Below are positions 47,489-59,532 of a stretch of DNA of 64,000 nt, piece by piece (position 1 is the first letter of the stretch; each line of letters starts with the position of its first letter). The stretch comes from Chaetomium olivaceum (lineage: Eukaryota > Ascomycota > Sordariomycetes > Sordariales > Chaetomiaceae). The notes beneath the pieces are model-generated. The model was not told the DNA's origin. It saw nothing but the letters and a program-made list of their open reading frames with translations, and made no database searches. The stretch spans positions 1 through 64,000 of the forward strand of contig JAYWVB010000054.1 in the NCBI GenBank assembly GCA_039881045.1. Direction: 5' to 3'. The translations under genes were made by a program, and so were the position numbers.

Positions 47489-49064
47489 ATGTCGTCTTAC
47501 GGCACGGGCAGGGTCAATGTCTCCCAGTACCTGCGCAACCTCAATGTGCAGGGACCCTCAGTAGAGGAGCCGTTGACCGACGAAGACCTCGAAAAGGATC
47601 TCGCCCTCTTCACCAACACCCAATTCTATGACTTCGAGACCGGCCAGCACACCGACTACCAGGCGCCGCCCGTCAAGCCGGATGCCATAACCTCGCCGAC
47701 CGAAGATGCGACGCCGACAGATTCCATCATGGGGGATTTCCCAGCGGGCTACGAGTTTCCGATCCCAGGTTAGTTTAGTTCTGATTTGTTCCCATCATTT
47801 TTAGTTTGCCAGTTTTCTTTTTAGCGGTGACTCTCTCATATTGCTGCTTTATTTCTTTCACCTTACCCTACCTGCTATGAGCCGGTTTCAAACCGACCCT
47901 TTTCCCACCTGCATAGCCATTGCAACGCAGGCGCAGCGAGCAAGTGCGTCGTGGCGGCACGGCAGCACATGAGATCAACACCTTCCAGCGTCACTACCAT
48001 GGGAGGGTGCAGGCAGACGGACCAAGCAGCGTCTGTTCTCTTATCACGGATCAGGAAACGGGCGTTCCCCCCCACCCTTCGATGATGACCCCCAAAGTCC
48101 CGGGCCAGGTCATGATTGGAAGGTTGGGGACCGAATGCATGCGCCTTGGGAGCACGAAGTCCCTGGGCCCGCCTAAATGGCGTCTGACAAATGATCGTCG
48201 CTGCCGACGATGGTGCCATTTCTCGTGACCTGGGGGGGATTGCACCATCGACCATGGGGCATCAACAATGGACCGCCTATCCATGGCCCTCAATATCCCC
48301 GGTCTCCGCCTCTCCCGCCGGCGCCGCCGCCGTTGACTTGAAATTGTCTTGGCTTGTCACGAAATTGGCTTCGACCTCGTTGTCTGTGTATCGTTCCGTG
48401 CGCTGACCATGGCACAATGTCTCCAGGCGACTTCAGTTTCGGGGACTACAGCAGGAACTTCACCTCGCCCACGGGCCCGGCCTTCCCCGACGCGCTAGGG
48501 AACCTGCAGCCCATCCAGCCCAGCCCGCAGACGGCGTATCCGGCGCAGGTCCCGCACCAGCAGCACCACCATCAACCAACAGGGTACGTACCAAGAGACG
48601 GGGTGGCCGTCGTCCGAGGAGGAGGACGAGCTACCCGCCAGGGCAGTGTTGTCGTCGTTGAGGAGCACGAGGCTGAGTCGATTAGCGGACATGCGCACGC
48701 GCCGAACGGGCGGGTGCTGAGCTTCGAGGATGCGTCGCGGCTGGCAGCCGAGGAGGACAAGCGCAAGCGCAACACGGCGGCGAGCGCCCGGTTCCGCATC
48801 AAGAAGAAGCAGCGCGAGCAGGCCCTCGAGAAGAGCGCCAAGGAGATGACGGATAAGGTCACCATGCTCGAGGGCCGCATCTCGGCTCTCGAGACCGAGA
48901 ACAAGTGGCTCAAGAGCCTCGTCACCGAGAAGCACGGCGGGCGCGACGACATCCTCGACAAGCTGCTCAAGGAGGTGGCTTCCTCCTCGTCGTCTTCGTC
49001 CCAGGATGATGGCAGCAAGGACAGCATCAAGGTGGCCGGCGAGAAGTCTAGGAAGAAGGACTGA
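47489..49064 (+). CDS. cys-3: CYS-3/MetR-type bZIP sulphur regulator
   Basis: CYS-3 activates sulphate permease, arylsulphatase and other sulphur-acquisition genes under sulphur limitation. The bZIP lies at about residues 200-265: basic region KRKRNTAASARFRIKKKQRE, then leucine-zipper heptads (KEMTDKVTMLEGRISALETE). The N-terminus (SQYLRNLNVQGPS, DLALFTNTQFYDFETGQ) matches filamentous fungal CYS-3 proteins. Exons 47489-47768 and 48427-49064 give 306 codons including the stop, with the frame intact. The intron (47769-48426) is 658 nt, far longer than every other intron in this window; its 3' end ctccag is preceded by a gctgac branch-like site at 48402. A C-terminal Ser/Asp/Lys tail follows the zipper. 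Regulation by ubiquitin ligase SCON and autoactivation is known for Neurospora; I did not find a clear CYS-3 binding site here. Confidence 0.93.
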
Positions 49065-49557
49065 TTGAATATATGAAATGAAGGCTCAGGGTTCTTTTTT
49101 ATGAAGCAACATGATCGATTATCGTCATCGGAGCGGCGTTTGCGTGGCTGGTGCCGCGGAGGGGTGGTGGGAAGGGGAGGATGTGTTATGTTAGCCCGAT
49201 GGGAGGAACCGACTTTGCGATTGAATGGTAGTGGGCTGGTGGTTTAGCTTGGGCTGGCTTCTGGCTTGTTTTTGACGGCGTTGTTTGCTTGCTTGCGCGA
49301 GGAGGCGATTGCGTGCTGACCTGAATATAACTTGACACATATTCCCATCTCATACTGACTTGCTATGATGAAATGTGTGTGGTTTTGCTTTCTTTACTCG
49401 GACGATCGTCACGCGCCATCTACCCCTAACTAACGTGCTCTCAAGTCATGGATTCTCCTTGATATCAACCAAGCTATCCATACAAACACCCACAACCTTA
49501 CTAGTGACCTACTTACACAGTCACGCCCCCCTCTACTAACACTACCTACATCCTCAC
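49065..49557. other. Convergent intergenic region
   Basis: About 490 bases between two genes that end towards each other; G-rich directly after cys-3, then C/A-rich. No gene seen. Confidence 0.5.
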
Positions 49558-50254
49558 TTACTCCTTTGATTCAGACCCCTCCCCCCCAGCACCGGGCTTC
49601 TTCTGATCAGCCGGCAACCCAGCCCGCAAATTCCCCAGCCTTAGCTGATTCCGCTTCCCGAGAATCCGCAGCGTGTTCTGCCGCTCGATCCCGCTCATCT
49701 CGTGCCAGTTGCCGATCCGCGACACCGTCCCGTCGCGGTTCACCACCATGGGGCCCAGGGCGTCGAGGGCTACCGCCTGGCCGTTGACGTGTATTGTCGT
49801 TGTGTTTCTCCCCTGCGGCCTGTTCCGGTTCGGGGAGGGCGGGTAGTCCTGGCAGCGGAGCCGCGGAGGTGTACGCGTCGGCGGCGATGGCGCCATCCCC
49901 GTTGTTGATGGTGTTGGTAACGGTGGGTTGGGCCTGCTGCCGCTGCTGCTGATGCTCTGGTTTGGTCTCTGTCTCGCTGCTGCTACGCCGTGATGGAGGG
50001 GCGGGCGCGGGTGCGGCACCCCCTGAGTTTGCGCCTGCGTCCGCGGTTGCTGTCGATGCTGCGTCTGCTGGTGCTGCTGATGCTGCCGTCTCCGCTGCCA
50101 CCGAGGCCGAGGCTGCTGATGGTGAGCTGCCGGGGAGCGGTGGCGTGCTCGACGCCAGTGCGGGGCCGCTGCTACTGCTGGTGCCGCTGCCGCTGGTTGC
50201 CGCCATGGTGGCTGGGCTGAAACCGGCCTTGCTGCTGCTGCTGCTGCTGCTCAT
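49558..50254 (-). CDS. Small low-complexity protein with a conserved C-terminal fungal motif (one apparent indel)
   Basis: Residues 1-130 are Ser/Ala/Pro/Gln-rich and presumably disordered. The C-terminal 85 residues hold a conserved block seen in many uncharacterised ascomycete proteins: VNGQAVALDALGPMVVNRDG, then TVSRIGNWHEM and QNTLRILGKRNQLRL. I know no function for it. The frame needs one base less in the run 49810-49813, which joins the low-complexity part to this block and makes 232 codons including the stop, with no intron. I chose the start at 50254 (MSSSSSSSKAG); the frame is open much further upstream without family-like sequence. Confidence 0.72.
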
Positions 50255-53200
50255 CTTGCTGTGGAGGAGGAGGGGCGATTGAGCCGAGAGCTGAACCTGC
50301 CGTCCGTGTATCCTGGTCCTGGTCCTGGTCGTCGTCCGTGGGGGTACGGTGCCGAGGAGGGTTCGGCTGATGGTGGCCGAGAATGGTCTGCAGCAGGCCG
50401 CCTGAAATCGTGCTGCTGGGATCAGGGTGGGCATTGGGTGTGCAGGTCGGTGAGCTGCCGGCCTTGCGTGAAGGCGTTTTGGTTTTCCTGGGGCAAAAAG
50501 GCGGATGCGGGTCTGATTTGTTCGGACTTCGTTGTCGAGATGCCCCTTTCGGTGTGTGAAGTGAGATTGTGGGTGTGTTGCTTGATGAGCGATCGATCTC
50601 GCAGGACAGCACACTTCAATTGGCGAATCCTTAGGTATTGTTGCCCTTGAACCCTGTGAATATTACTCCTTTTCCGAACTATGTCCTGCTATGTATGGCA
50701 CCAAGTTTTGTGATTGAGAACGCTCTCAGTTTGTATACACAGATGGTGGATGGTACCAAAGCTTGGCTAGAAAGATCTAGAACTTTTTTCGAATTTCCCT
50801 CGGTCTGCTACGGTGAAGGCCTTCTCACCTGCTGCTTGGCCCAAGCTTGACGCCAAGAACTCCCAAGCAAGTGGTGTTCCAACAACGAACGTCAACACCA
50901 AGAGCCCCTGATGCCTTGGCGCTAGACCGGACTTCCTCTTCACTGGCAAGAGCGGTCAATCCGCCTGCAGCGCATGTGCCGCCTGCAGACGCACACGGGT
51001 TGGATATCCGATGCCTTCTCTCAAATGGTTAATTGCTTCGGACTTATGCAGCCAGCTTGCGACTGCAATGGATAGTCCCATACTTTCGTTGCAACTGTTG
51101 TTGTGTCCCTCTTTGTTTGGCGCCGACGACAGCCGAAGTCCTGATCACGCAATTGACAGGCCGGGAGACGTCACCAAAGTTTTGATCCTTGTCCCGCTCC
51201 CGATGGCAGCTTCCCAACTTGAAATCTTCAGCCAAAAGTTCTCCTCGCATAATCCACTTCCAGAGAACGAACCCTGGCAGCAGCTCCTTCTTCCTGGTTC
51301 ATACATAGCTGGCATTGATTGTCCACTTCCCTCCTTTAAATCTCGGACCGAGAGTGCGACATGACATGGTGTTCCATAATCTGCCTTGTCTACCCGCCCC
51401 TCGATCCTGCAGGCCTTCGGATGCTCCCAGCCGTCCATGGCATCCAGAGTCCAGGCAGGCGGCCAGAACACCAATTTCTCGCCTTCCCCCCACGAATTTT
51501 GATCATGGCCTGTCCAAATTTGGATTTTTAAAATCAGGGGCAGGGAATAATATGGGGTAAAGGAAACCCGGGACAAGCACCCGACTGCGTTCGTTCCCGT
51601 GTCTTGCAACCATGCTTTCCGCGATCTTGTCAGCGGTGTTTTGACATGTCATTGCCGTCGCACCGCCCGTGGGGGTAAGTTGCCCACGTTCCACGTGCTC
51701 AATAACCCTGATTCACCGTTCAGCTGCCGGGGTGAGGGTGGTGGGGGTGCTCCTCCTTCGCCTGCCCTGGCCCTGCCAGCGTCTGAGCACTGACAGGTCG
51801 TCGAGGACCGTTGCCAAGATCAGACCGTTTTCATCTTCAACTTCTCGCCTCTCTTTGCCTGTTAGTTTTCCGTCTTCTTGTTTTCTTCAGACACCCAATC
51901 TTCGAAAAGGGTCGGGGTTCAGTCTCTGGCTGTGTTCGATTGCAGGAACCCTCTTCCTCTCCCTTGACAGACTGTCCTCTCCAAGACAAACCGACCCCAA
52001 CCTATTCCCATCTCACGTTCCCTCTCTTAGCAAAGCCATTGTCTCGTCCCAAACGGAAGTGATCTTCTAGGTTGCAAGAAGTTAACCCTCCCCCAACATC
52101 CTCGGGACCTATCTACCGGAGCACTCGATTCTACCACCGTCAGACCATGTGCTTTGCATCGTACCACCGCCCGCGAGACTTGGACCAGTTCAGCCGAACC
52201 CGAGCACACCGATAGGAGACAGAGCAACAGAGCACGACTCCCTACGTGTTCTTAACCTAAACAATTGTCAAACTTATTGAAGCAACGGTTTGTTACGCGG
52301 TTGGGACGGAGGTCACGGCTGGAGCCCTGGGACAATACAAAACAAGGAGGGAGCATGAAGCTTGCAACAGTGTTTGGTTCAGCATAGCTGGAATACCACC
52401 GTGACTAAGAGACGGTGGGCGGTTTCAGTGCCAAACATCGCCTCATATACCCCACACTTCGTACACCAAGTCCTCGAATAGTGCTGCTTGTGGCCGTCCC
52501 CGGGCTGCACGTCGAGCAAGAATGGTTCATGTTCAGACGTAGTTGACAGCCTAGGATAGCGGCCGAGAGCTCAGGATGGTGGGCTTCATCAGAGTTACAG
52601 GACCTGCCATTCCAAAGGTTGAAGCAGTTCCCGTCCTCCTCACGTAGGTTTCGGAGACGTTGAGACGTAAATCTGTAGAACCTCGGGGCACATTGACTCT
52701 TGAGCTTTCTGCACCGCCTTCGCCGCCTCATCACCCCTTTACTTCGCTTCGAAAGTACCTGTATAAAGTCTGCTCCAACCATTTTCATCCCGATATGCAA
52801 GAAAAAGAGTGCGAGATTACATTCTAGTTATGGTGCCTGTCGACGTGTACTCATACTCCGTTGCCACTAGCAACATAACGTGCGACATTGCTGATGTCCA
52901 AGGAACCCGATCATGTCACATCTCCATATCATACACACGACAAATCGGTCTCGGGATCCTCGGGTTGTACGAAGGGTGTGTGAGTGTGAAACAGTGCTTT
53001 ACATCAAACCCGGGTCATGCAAGCTGATACTTGCTTTCCCAACAAACAATCACATCCATCCAGTAGAGCAAGTAGTCAGGGCGAGGAGAGTCTGGGATTG
53101 CTAAGCGATGATAGTCGGTGCCGGGCCCGGTGCTGTCTGTATATCCATCCATCTAGTAAGGCACTGGTCTCTCCTGAATCAGGCTGTTTTCTATCTTCCC

Positions 53201-53376
53201 AAACAATGTGTGTGCCTGAGTAGAATATGCCAAGCCAAGTAACTCAGGGGTTTGTTTATCCAGCCCCCTGACATGAAAACCAACAAGAAGAGTGAGGTTT
53301 GATCTGCCCCGCCCGTCCGTCTATCCACAACACGCCAGCAGCAGTCCCACGTCTAAGCAAGCCAGCGTCACTAGAC
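50255..53376. other. 3.1-kb intergenic region
   Basis: Short overlapping ORFs only. It includes the promoter of the small conserved protein and the 3' flank of the aminotransferase. CT-rich patches occur at 51720-52060. No RNA gene recognised. Confidence 0.4.
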
Positions 53377-55372
53377 CTAGTGGCTCACCAAGTTCTTGAA
53401 CCTACACCATCAAGTCAGCAAACAGACACGCCTTTCAACAAGCCCAGCAGGGAGGAATAACTCACTTGTTGATAACCCTCTCAATACCATCACAGCCCAT
53501 CTCCAGCACATCCATACGTGGGCCATACGAGAAGCGCACAAAGTGATGGCAGGGGCTGTCGAACAGATCACGACGGCGGGCCGGGTTGAGATCAAAGAAG
53601 ATACCCGGCACCACAATAACCTTCTCATCAAGGCAAGCCTGGAAGAAGTTGAGACCATCCGAGATCGGACCGGGGAGGCCCTCGAGATTGAGCCACAGGT
53701 AGAAGGTGGAGTCGGGCACGTGGCGGATGACGAAGCCCATGCTGCGCAGGCGGCCGACGACGTAGTCGCGCTTGTGGCGGAAGTGCGTCTGCAGCGCAAT
53801 CATCTCCTTCTTTACTAGAGATGGCTCCAGCATGGGCACGGCCGCCTCCTGGAAGGGCACGTTGGTGCCGCCGTCGAGGTACGAGCCGCACGACCCGATG
53901 CTAGAATGTCGTTCGTTAGTACGAGTAGTACGCTACATCATTGGTGATGATTGGGGGTCGGAAGGGACAGGGAAAACTAACGCCTTGATGAACTCCTTGG
54001 GGCCGATGATCCAGGCGACACGCCAGCCGGGCAGGCGGAAGCGCTTGGTCAGGCCGTCGATGATCAGCACATCATCCTCGTCGACATCGATAACGTTTTC
54101 CTTTACGCTTTGTCAGTTTCAAGATCAACATAAGAATAACCACATCAAGACTTACAGCAGCGCTGATGGTAGTACCATCACAGTCGCTAGTGTAGTTGTA
54201 GCCCGAGTAGAACTCGTCGCTCACAAAGGTGGCGCGCTCCCGGCAGATGTCCTGGATCTCGGCCAGCTCCGGGTTCTGGACGACGCGGCCGGTAGGATTC
54301 CTCGGGTTCGACGTGAGAATGACGCCAGTGCCGCGGGAGATTTCCTCGGCGATCTTCTCGGGGTGGATGTGGTAGCCGTCTTCCTCGGACAGGGGGACGG
54401 GGATGGCGGCAAACTAAGAGCTGTCAGTATCGACTTCCGGCTTAAGGGAAGCAGGTGCCAAGCCATACGTTCTTGAACAACGAGAGCATTTCGTTGTACG
54501 CTACCTCTCATGATTAGCTGACCGTTCATTCATCCAGAACCAGGATGAAGAATACGTACCCGTGTAATCGGGAATGAAGAAGCCGACGTAGGCGTTGTTC
54601 AAGACAGCAGCGATACGGATGAGGCCAGCACGGCCACCGGGCACGATAGCGACGTTCTCCCAAGTGTACTGACTCGGCTTGCCCTTGCGGTGCATCTCGT
54701 TGTACAGAGTAGCAACGGCCTCACGCAGAGGCTTGATGCCCGCAGTTGGGCCATACTCGCGGCTGGCGGCGCTGATGTCGATGTGGGTAGGGCGGGCAAA
54801 GCAACCCTCGATGTCATCCTCGACCTAGGTTTTGTTAGAACAGGGCATTCCACGCCGTTTAGCGTATGTATGGTGTGAGTGTGTGTTATGTACCTCGGGA
54901 GCACCCTCTGTGAACAGTTAGCCCTGGCGTGAAAGATTAAGGGGGAAGTGTACATGTACTTACGGCCCAGGTTTGCCCACTTTTCGGGCTCTTCGAGGAA
55001 GCCAAACTCGGCAGCTCGCTCAGTACACCATACTACACCAGTAGACGCCCTAGTAGCGTCTAGACCGGCATGGGGAAGATGGCTGTTGGGAAGGTTGGTT
55101 AGTGTTGAGAGTCAAAGTGGAAAGAGGCGGTGTTGTCATACCCTTCATGGGCAGCTCTGAACTGGCGATGGATCTTACTGCTGGCCTCTGATAAGAAGAA
55201 AAGCCACGGTCAGTAGTGCGACCTAGAAGCTGATTTTGCTTGAAAGGCGGTTTATGTTCATACCGTTTAGGCCCGGCTCGCCGATGGAGAAACGGCGCGC
55301 AGGTCTAGGGACACCTGTGTTGCGGTTAATGCTAAACTTGCGGTTTGCAAAGGCCTCGGCGGCGGAGACCAT
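53377..55372 (-). CDS. Class I/II PLP-dependent aminotransferase, ten exons
   Basis: The enzyme transfers amino groups using pyridoxal phosphate; the substrate is not clear from sequence (aspartate-aminotransferase fold). Motifs are NLGQGAPEVEDDIEGCF, ISAASREYGPTAGIKPLREA, NPRNPTGRVV, DEFYSGYNY and the Schiff-base lysine at about K300 in GLTKRFRLPGWRVAWIIGP. Exons as called: 55372-55264, 55187-55142, 55082-54964, 54907-54894, 54824-54560, 54500-54469, 54413-54156, 54100-53982, 53900-53466 and 53401-53377. They sum to 474 codons including the stop without any frame correction. Exon 4 is only 14 nt but is needed for phase and encodes the conserved GAPE block. The start (MVSAAEAFANRKF) has no evident targeting peptide. 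Confidence 0.93.
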
Positions 55373-57470
55373 GATGGGCAGTGAATGGCAGGAGCTGCCC
55401 GGTGAAATGCAATGCAAGGGTGCTGGGATGTTGTTTCTGATGAACTAAAAGGTAAATGAGGGGAACGATAAAAGATAGGTGTCGGTCAATAAAATAAAGT
55501 CAGAAAACCAGGGAGTGAAATACGACTTGGGATTATTGCAAACGGCGTCACCAACTAGGTTGGGAAAGCTGAGGGAGGCAGTGGCGGCACAGAAATACGC
55601 GCAAAAGTTCTGTTTGGCATTGGGTGTCTCTGTTTGTGTACACTGTGTAGGCGCCTCACCGCAACTGCAAATCGACCCAACAAAAAGGAAGCTCTGTCGC
55701 GATCCTGCCCAATGCCATCGGCGAGTTCTCTCACCCCTCTCACCCCTCCGGAGTGGCCCCGCGCGCTCACGTCTCACCGCAATGGCTTTTCTCGTCGCGG
55801 TTCATGCACTTCATGCAGCTCGGAGCGAACATGTCAAGGCGAGTGGCTAGAAGTAACTGGGATTATCGCGGCGATGCACCCTCGCTCGGACAAGAGCTTG
55901 CAAATGTGTGGAATCGCCAGACTCGGTGTGCAACCTGGGTAAGCTCACTTTTGAGACATGTAACGGTCAGCGGGAATTGGGCTTATGGATATGAGTGTTC
56001 AGGTCCCCGATACGAACAGAACAGCATTACTCCCGTCAGCAGCGATAGCGACCTGAGTCTGGGCTCTGGGGCTGTAGCTTGGGTCTCGACTGTTCTTCAA
56101 CACAACAGAGGAATGCCATCCTATCGATCAACAACCCCGCTGTTGGGCTCCAGATAGCGGGGCAGAGGGGCTCCGGGGTGAGGCAGGTGGGGCAGGCTAG
56201 GCTAGGCAGTTGAGAAACCCCCCGGCCGGCAGCGGCACCCGGCTCCCCTGCCAAGAAGCGGAAGCTGCAGGTCATCTCGTCGGGTCCTCGATTTTCCAAC
56301 TTCCATGGACCCCAACTCCCCCCTTTGGACATCTGTCACCTCGTAGGGCTGTCGTTACACGAGCCTTTCTATAAAAGATTCTCCATTCCCCTGGCCTACC
56401 TTAGATTCCCGCTGGGCGTTCTTTGTCGTTCTCTACCCTGCCGTGCCCGCTACTGACCAACACAAGGCCGCGACCAACCTACGAGCCTTCCAACCTACCT
56501 AGGTAGGTGCCAACGAAAGGACAGAACAGCAACCTAGAACCAGGCATCACATCACGCTGAAGCGCCTTGCTGGATGCCTTCAGGGTTGTCGGTGACAGCG
56601 ATTGTGTGTTGAGAGGGTCAACTGCAAAGTCGAAGAGGGCGGCTATTCGGTCTGCTGTTCATGCGGCAAGATCATCTGTCAAGGCCTTCTTGAGGGCTTC
56701 GAGAAGGGGCAATGCCGGCCACCTCGTGGTCTCTCTTGTTGGCCCGTGGGCATATTTGGTATGTGTGGTATCACGATGTGCCCGACCCTTGCTCAGCCCA
56801 TGTCCCAGATATTTGGATCCGACATTGGCGAGGTCGGAAAGGTTAGTCGAATTCCTTTGTATGCGCCCAAATGCCCGTCCCCCCGTGATATGGTAGCATG
56901 CAAGACATGATTTGGCAGTGCTGGGGCACCGCCACACCCCCAACCGCCAATCCAAGGCTGCGTGGTGGGGGCCAACGTCCCACAGGCCCACGTGGCTGTG
57001 CTTCCCGATCAGTGACTGCGCCAAATGCCCATCATCGCTTTCCCCGATCAGTGTTCGTTTAAGCTCCAAGGCGAACGCTGGGGCTCTCTCGGGGCTCGGC
57101 AAGGCAAGGGGGAGGCGGTTTACCATGTTCGCCGCCCACGGAGAGGATGCAATGAAAGAAGAGAATATGAAATGATAAAGGAACATTTTCTGTGCCACTG
57201 GTAGGGCTTTCTAAATTTCAGAGAACAACAAGCACCTAACTAAGCAACTCTTTGTCGTTGCCTGTTCTGACTGGCATACCCAAGCCGTCACCTGCAACTG
57301 CATCCAGCTGATAACTTATTTGAACTTATTAACGACTCGGATCCAAAGCCGGAAGCCATCAAACGCACCAACCCCCTCCTCGATTACTTTCCACTTCCCG
57401 CAATCGCAACTATTTTCTTCTTCTTGACCACCGTCGATTGAACACAACCCCACATCCGAAATCATCGACC
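55373..57470. other. Divergent intergenic region, aminotransferase / VWA gene
   Basis: 2.1 kb between two divergently transcribed genes, so both promoters lie here. It contains a perfect 16-bp palindrome at 56493-56508. A Cys-rich ORF at 56602-56910 has no family resemblance and is not called. Confidence 0.5.
56493..56508. other. Perfect 16-bp palindrome acctacctaggtaggt
   Basis: The two 8-bp halves are exact reverse complements. Related CCTAGGT/TACTTAGG fragments recur in other intergenic parts of the window. It may be a binding site for a dimeric regulator; that is inference. Confidence 0.6.
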
Positions 57471-58537
57471 ATGTCGCAATCAACATCTAACCGGTCCCTT
57501 TTCGGGTCCCTGAAGGATAAATTGTCCAAGAAGAACCGGTCTCGTTCGCCCAGTCCGAACCCGAACCCCTTCGCGAGGCAAACGGAGGATTACCCCCCCC
57601 CCCGCCGTCGAGCGACACCAAACCGGGCGCCAGTGATGCACCTCCGCCCCCCTACTCTGCAGTCTCCCCGACCGCCGATCTCGCGGGACCGTCGTCATCA
57701 ACCCCCATCATAACCCTCAACGGCCCCGCCCCCGCGCGCCAGGCCTCCCCCGCACCCTCCTTCGCCTCGGCCCGCTCCGACCCCAGCATCACCTCGCGCG
57801 AGGACCCCTACGCCTTCCTCTCCTCCTTCGACACCATCTTCCTCATCGACGACAGCGGCTCCATGGCCGGCCGCTCCTGGCGCGAGGTCAAGGAAGTCAT
57901 CGCGGGCATCGCGCCCGTGTGCACATCGCACGACGCTAACGGCATCGACGTCTACTTCCTCAACGCCCGCGACACCAGCCGCCACAGCTCGGACAACCCG
58001 GCCCAGGGTTTCCGCAACATCACCACCCCCAAACAGGTCGAAGACCTCTTCAAGCGCGTCCGCCCCACCGGCGCCACCCCGACGGGAACGCGCATCAACG
58101 CCATCCTCAAGCCCTACCTGCGCGAGTACGAGCGCGCGGCCGCGCGCACGGGCAACCCGGACGACTGCGGCATCAAGCCGGTCAACATGATCGTCATCAC
58201 CGACGGCGTGCCCACGGACGACCCGGAATCCGTCATCATCAACCTCGCGCGCAAGCTCGACACGCTCGATGCCCCGCCGCATCAGCTGGGGATCCAGTTC
58301 TTCCAGGTCGGGAGCGATGCCGAGGCGACCAAGGCGCTCAAGGAGCTGGATGATGGGTTGGCCGAGCAGGGCGGGGGAGTGCGTGATATTGTGGATACGG
58401 TCACCTGGGCTGGGTCCGGGCATGTGCTGTCGGCGGATGCGATTCTGAAGGTGGTGCTGGGTGCGGTGGTGAAGAGGTTGGATCGGAGGAGGCTGAGTGG
58501 CGAGTCGAGACGGAGTCCCCGTCATCTGGCGCCTTGA
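57471..58537 (+). CDS. VWA-domain protein (one missing C in an 11-C run)
   Basis: The N-terminus (MSQSTSNRSLFGSLKDKLSK) leads into a Pro/Ser-rich segment. From about residue 118 follows a von Willebrand A domain: FDTIFLIDDSGSMAGRSW gives the MIDAS motif DxSxS, RPTGATPTGTRI the MIDAS threonine, and NMIVITDGVPTDDP the aspartate. Such intracellular fungal VWA proteins are uncharacterised; metal-dependent protein binding is likely. The frame breaks in the C-run 57593-57603 (11 C), where 12 C would join the two halves and give 356 codons including the stop with no intron. The last 80 codons switch to G-rich wobble positions. The start at 57471 is the first methionine of the conserved N-terminus. 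Confidence 0.85.
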
Positions 58538-59532
58538 TTGATTTGACGCTGCTATTTCTTGTTGACGACGGCGGGTGACGGTGGGAGGTTCAGGTTTTGA
58601 TATGGTTGCGGTTGCGGTTGCATCGGATTGCGGTTGCATGGAGGGCGTTGGGCGCAACGGCGGCTTGATACCGGTGCTTGTTGTTTTGGCATGTTCATGC
58701 CATATTTTCCTTTTCTTTTTCCGTTGTTTTAGACGGGAGGCTTTAACAGCCGTGGCTCTGGGGGCGGTTAGATTGATACCCATCGATATCAAAAAACACC
58801 ATGAGCATCCAGCCAGTTTGTCCCGTCTTGGTACGACGTGATTTCTTTGAGTGTGACCAGCAGTTTGTTAATGGGCAGAGAACTGACAGGTATGTCCTCA
58901 GCTTCTCCGTGATTATAGACATGTCAAATAGAAACAACACCCATTTTGAACCTCCTCAACCACACATCTCCTGCACGCGGAACTCCCTTCTTACCATAAA
59001 TGTATGTATGTATACATACAACAAGCACACACCCACAACATAAACTCACATACCACCCCCCGTTAATAGCACTCGAACCACCTCTCAGAAGCAACAGAAA
59101 ATGAACGAACTGCTTGAATCGAATGGTATCATAAAACTCATCATCCTACCGCCCCCCTTTCCGAACCGCCACCCAATACAATGCATCAAAACCATACACC
59201 AGACCTGTACTTGTAATGTACAACCATGTGGCATCGCACACCACGCCCCCTCAAAACCCTACAAAATAATCGCAAAGCCTCTGCTCCATAACACCTGTTC
59301 CTCTGCTCCGAACACCTCCCCGCCCACCCCGGCCGTGTCTATCCCCCCACCGCCTTCTCCCCTGGATTTAAATATAACACTTCCAAAACAATAGATAGTC
59401 CGAAGACGAGACAGAAACACCAGCACCCCTGTTGGCACACCACCATCAAAACAGACTCCCAGCCGAAAAAGAAAAGTAACAGTTCAGCAAACAGATCAAG
59501 CAAAGCTGTCCTCCGCCGGCCACCGGCCACTC
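58538..59532. other. Convergent intergenic region, VWA gene / cdc11
   Basis: 1 kb between convergent genes. It contains a 16-bp palindrome tgtatgtatacataca at 59005-59020 in TATG simple sequence and an A/C-rich stretch at 59020-59330. No gene recognised. Confidence 0.5.

Noticed and set aside
56602..56910. Cys-rich 102-codon ORF
   Set aside because: Its cysteines form no known motif, and overlapping ORFs exist in all frames.
57698..58792. 364-codon minus-strand ORF
   Set aside because: It is the shadow of the VWA gene; its Asp/Val/Gly-rich composition comes from GC-rich codons on the other strand.
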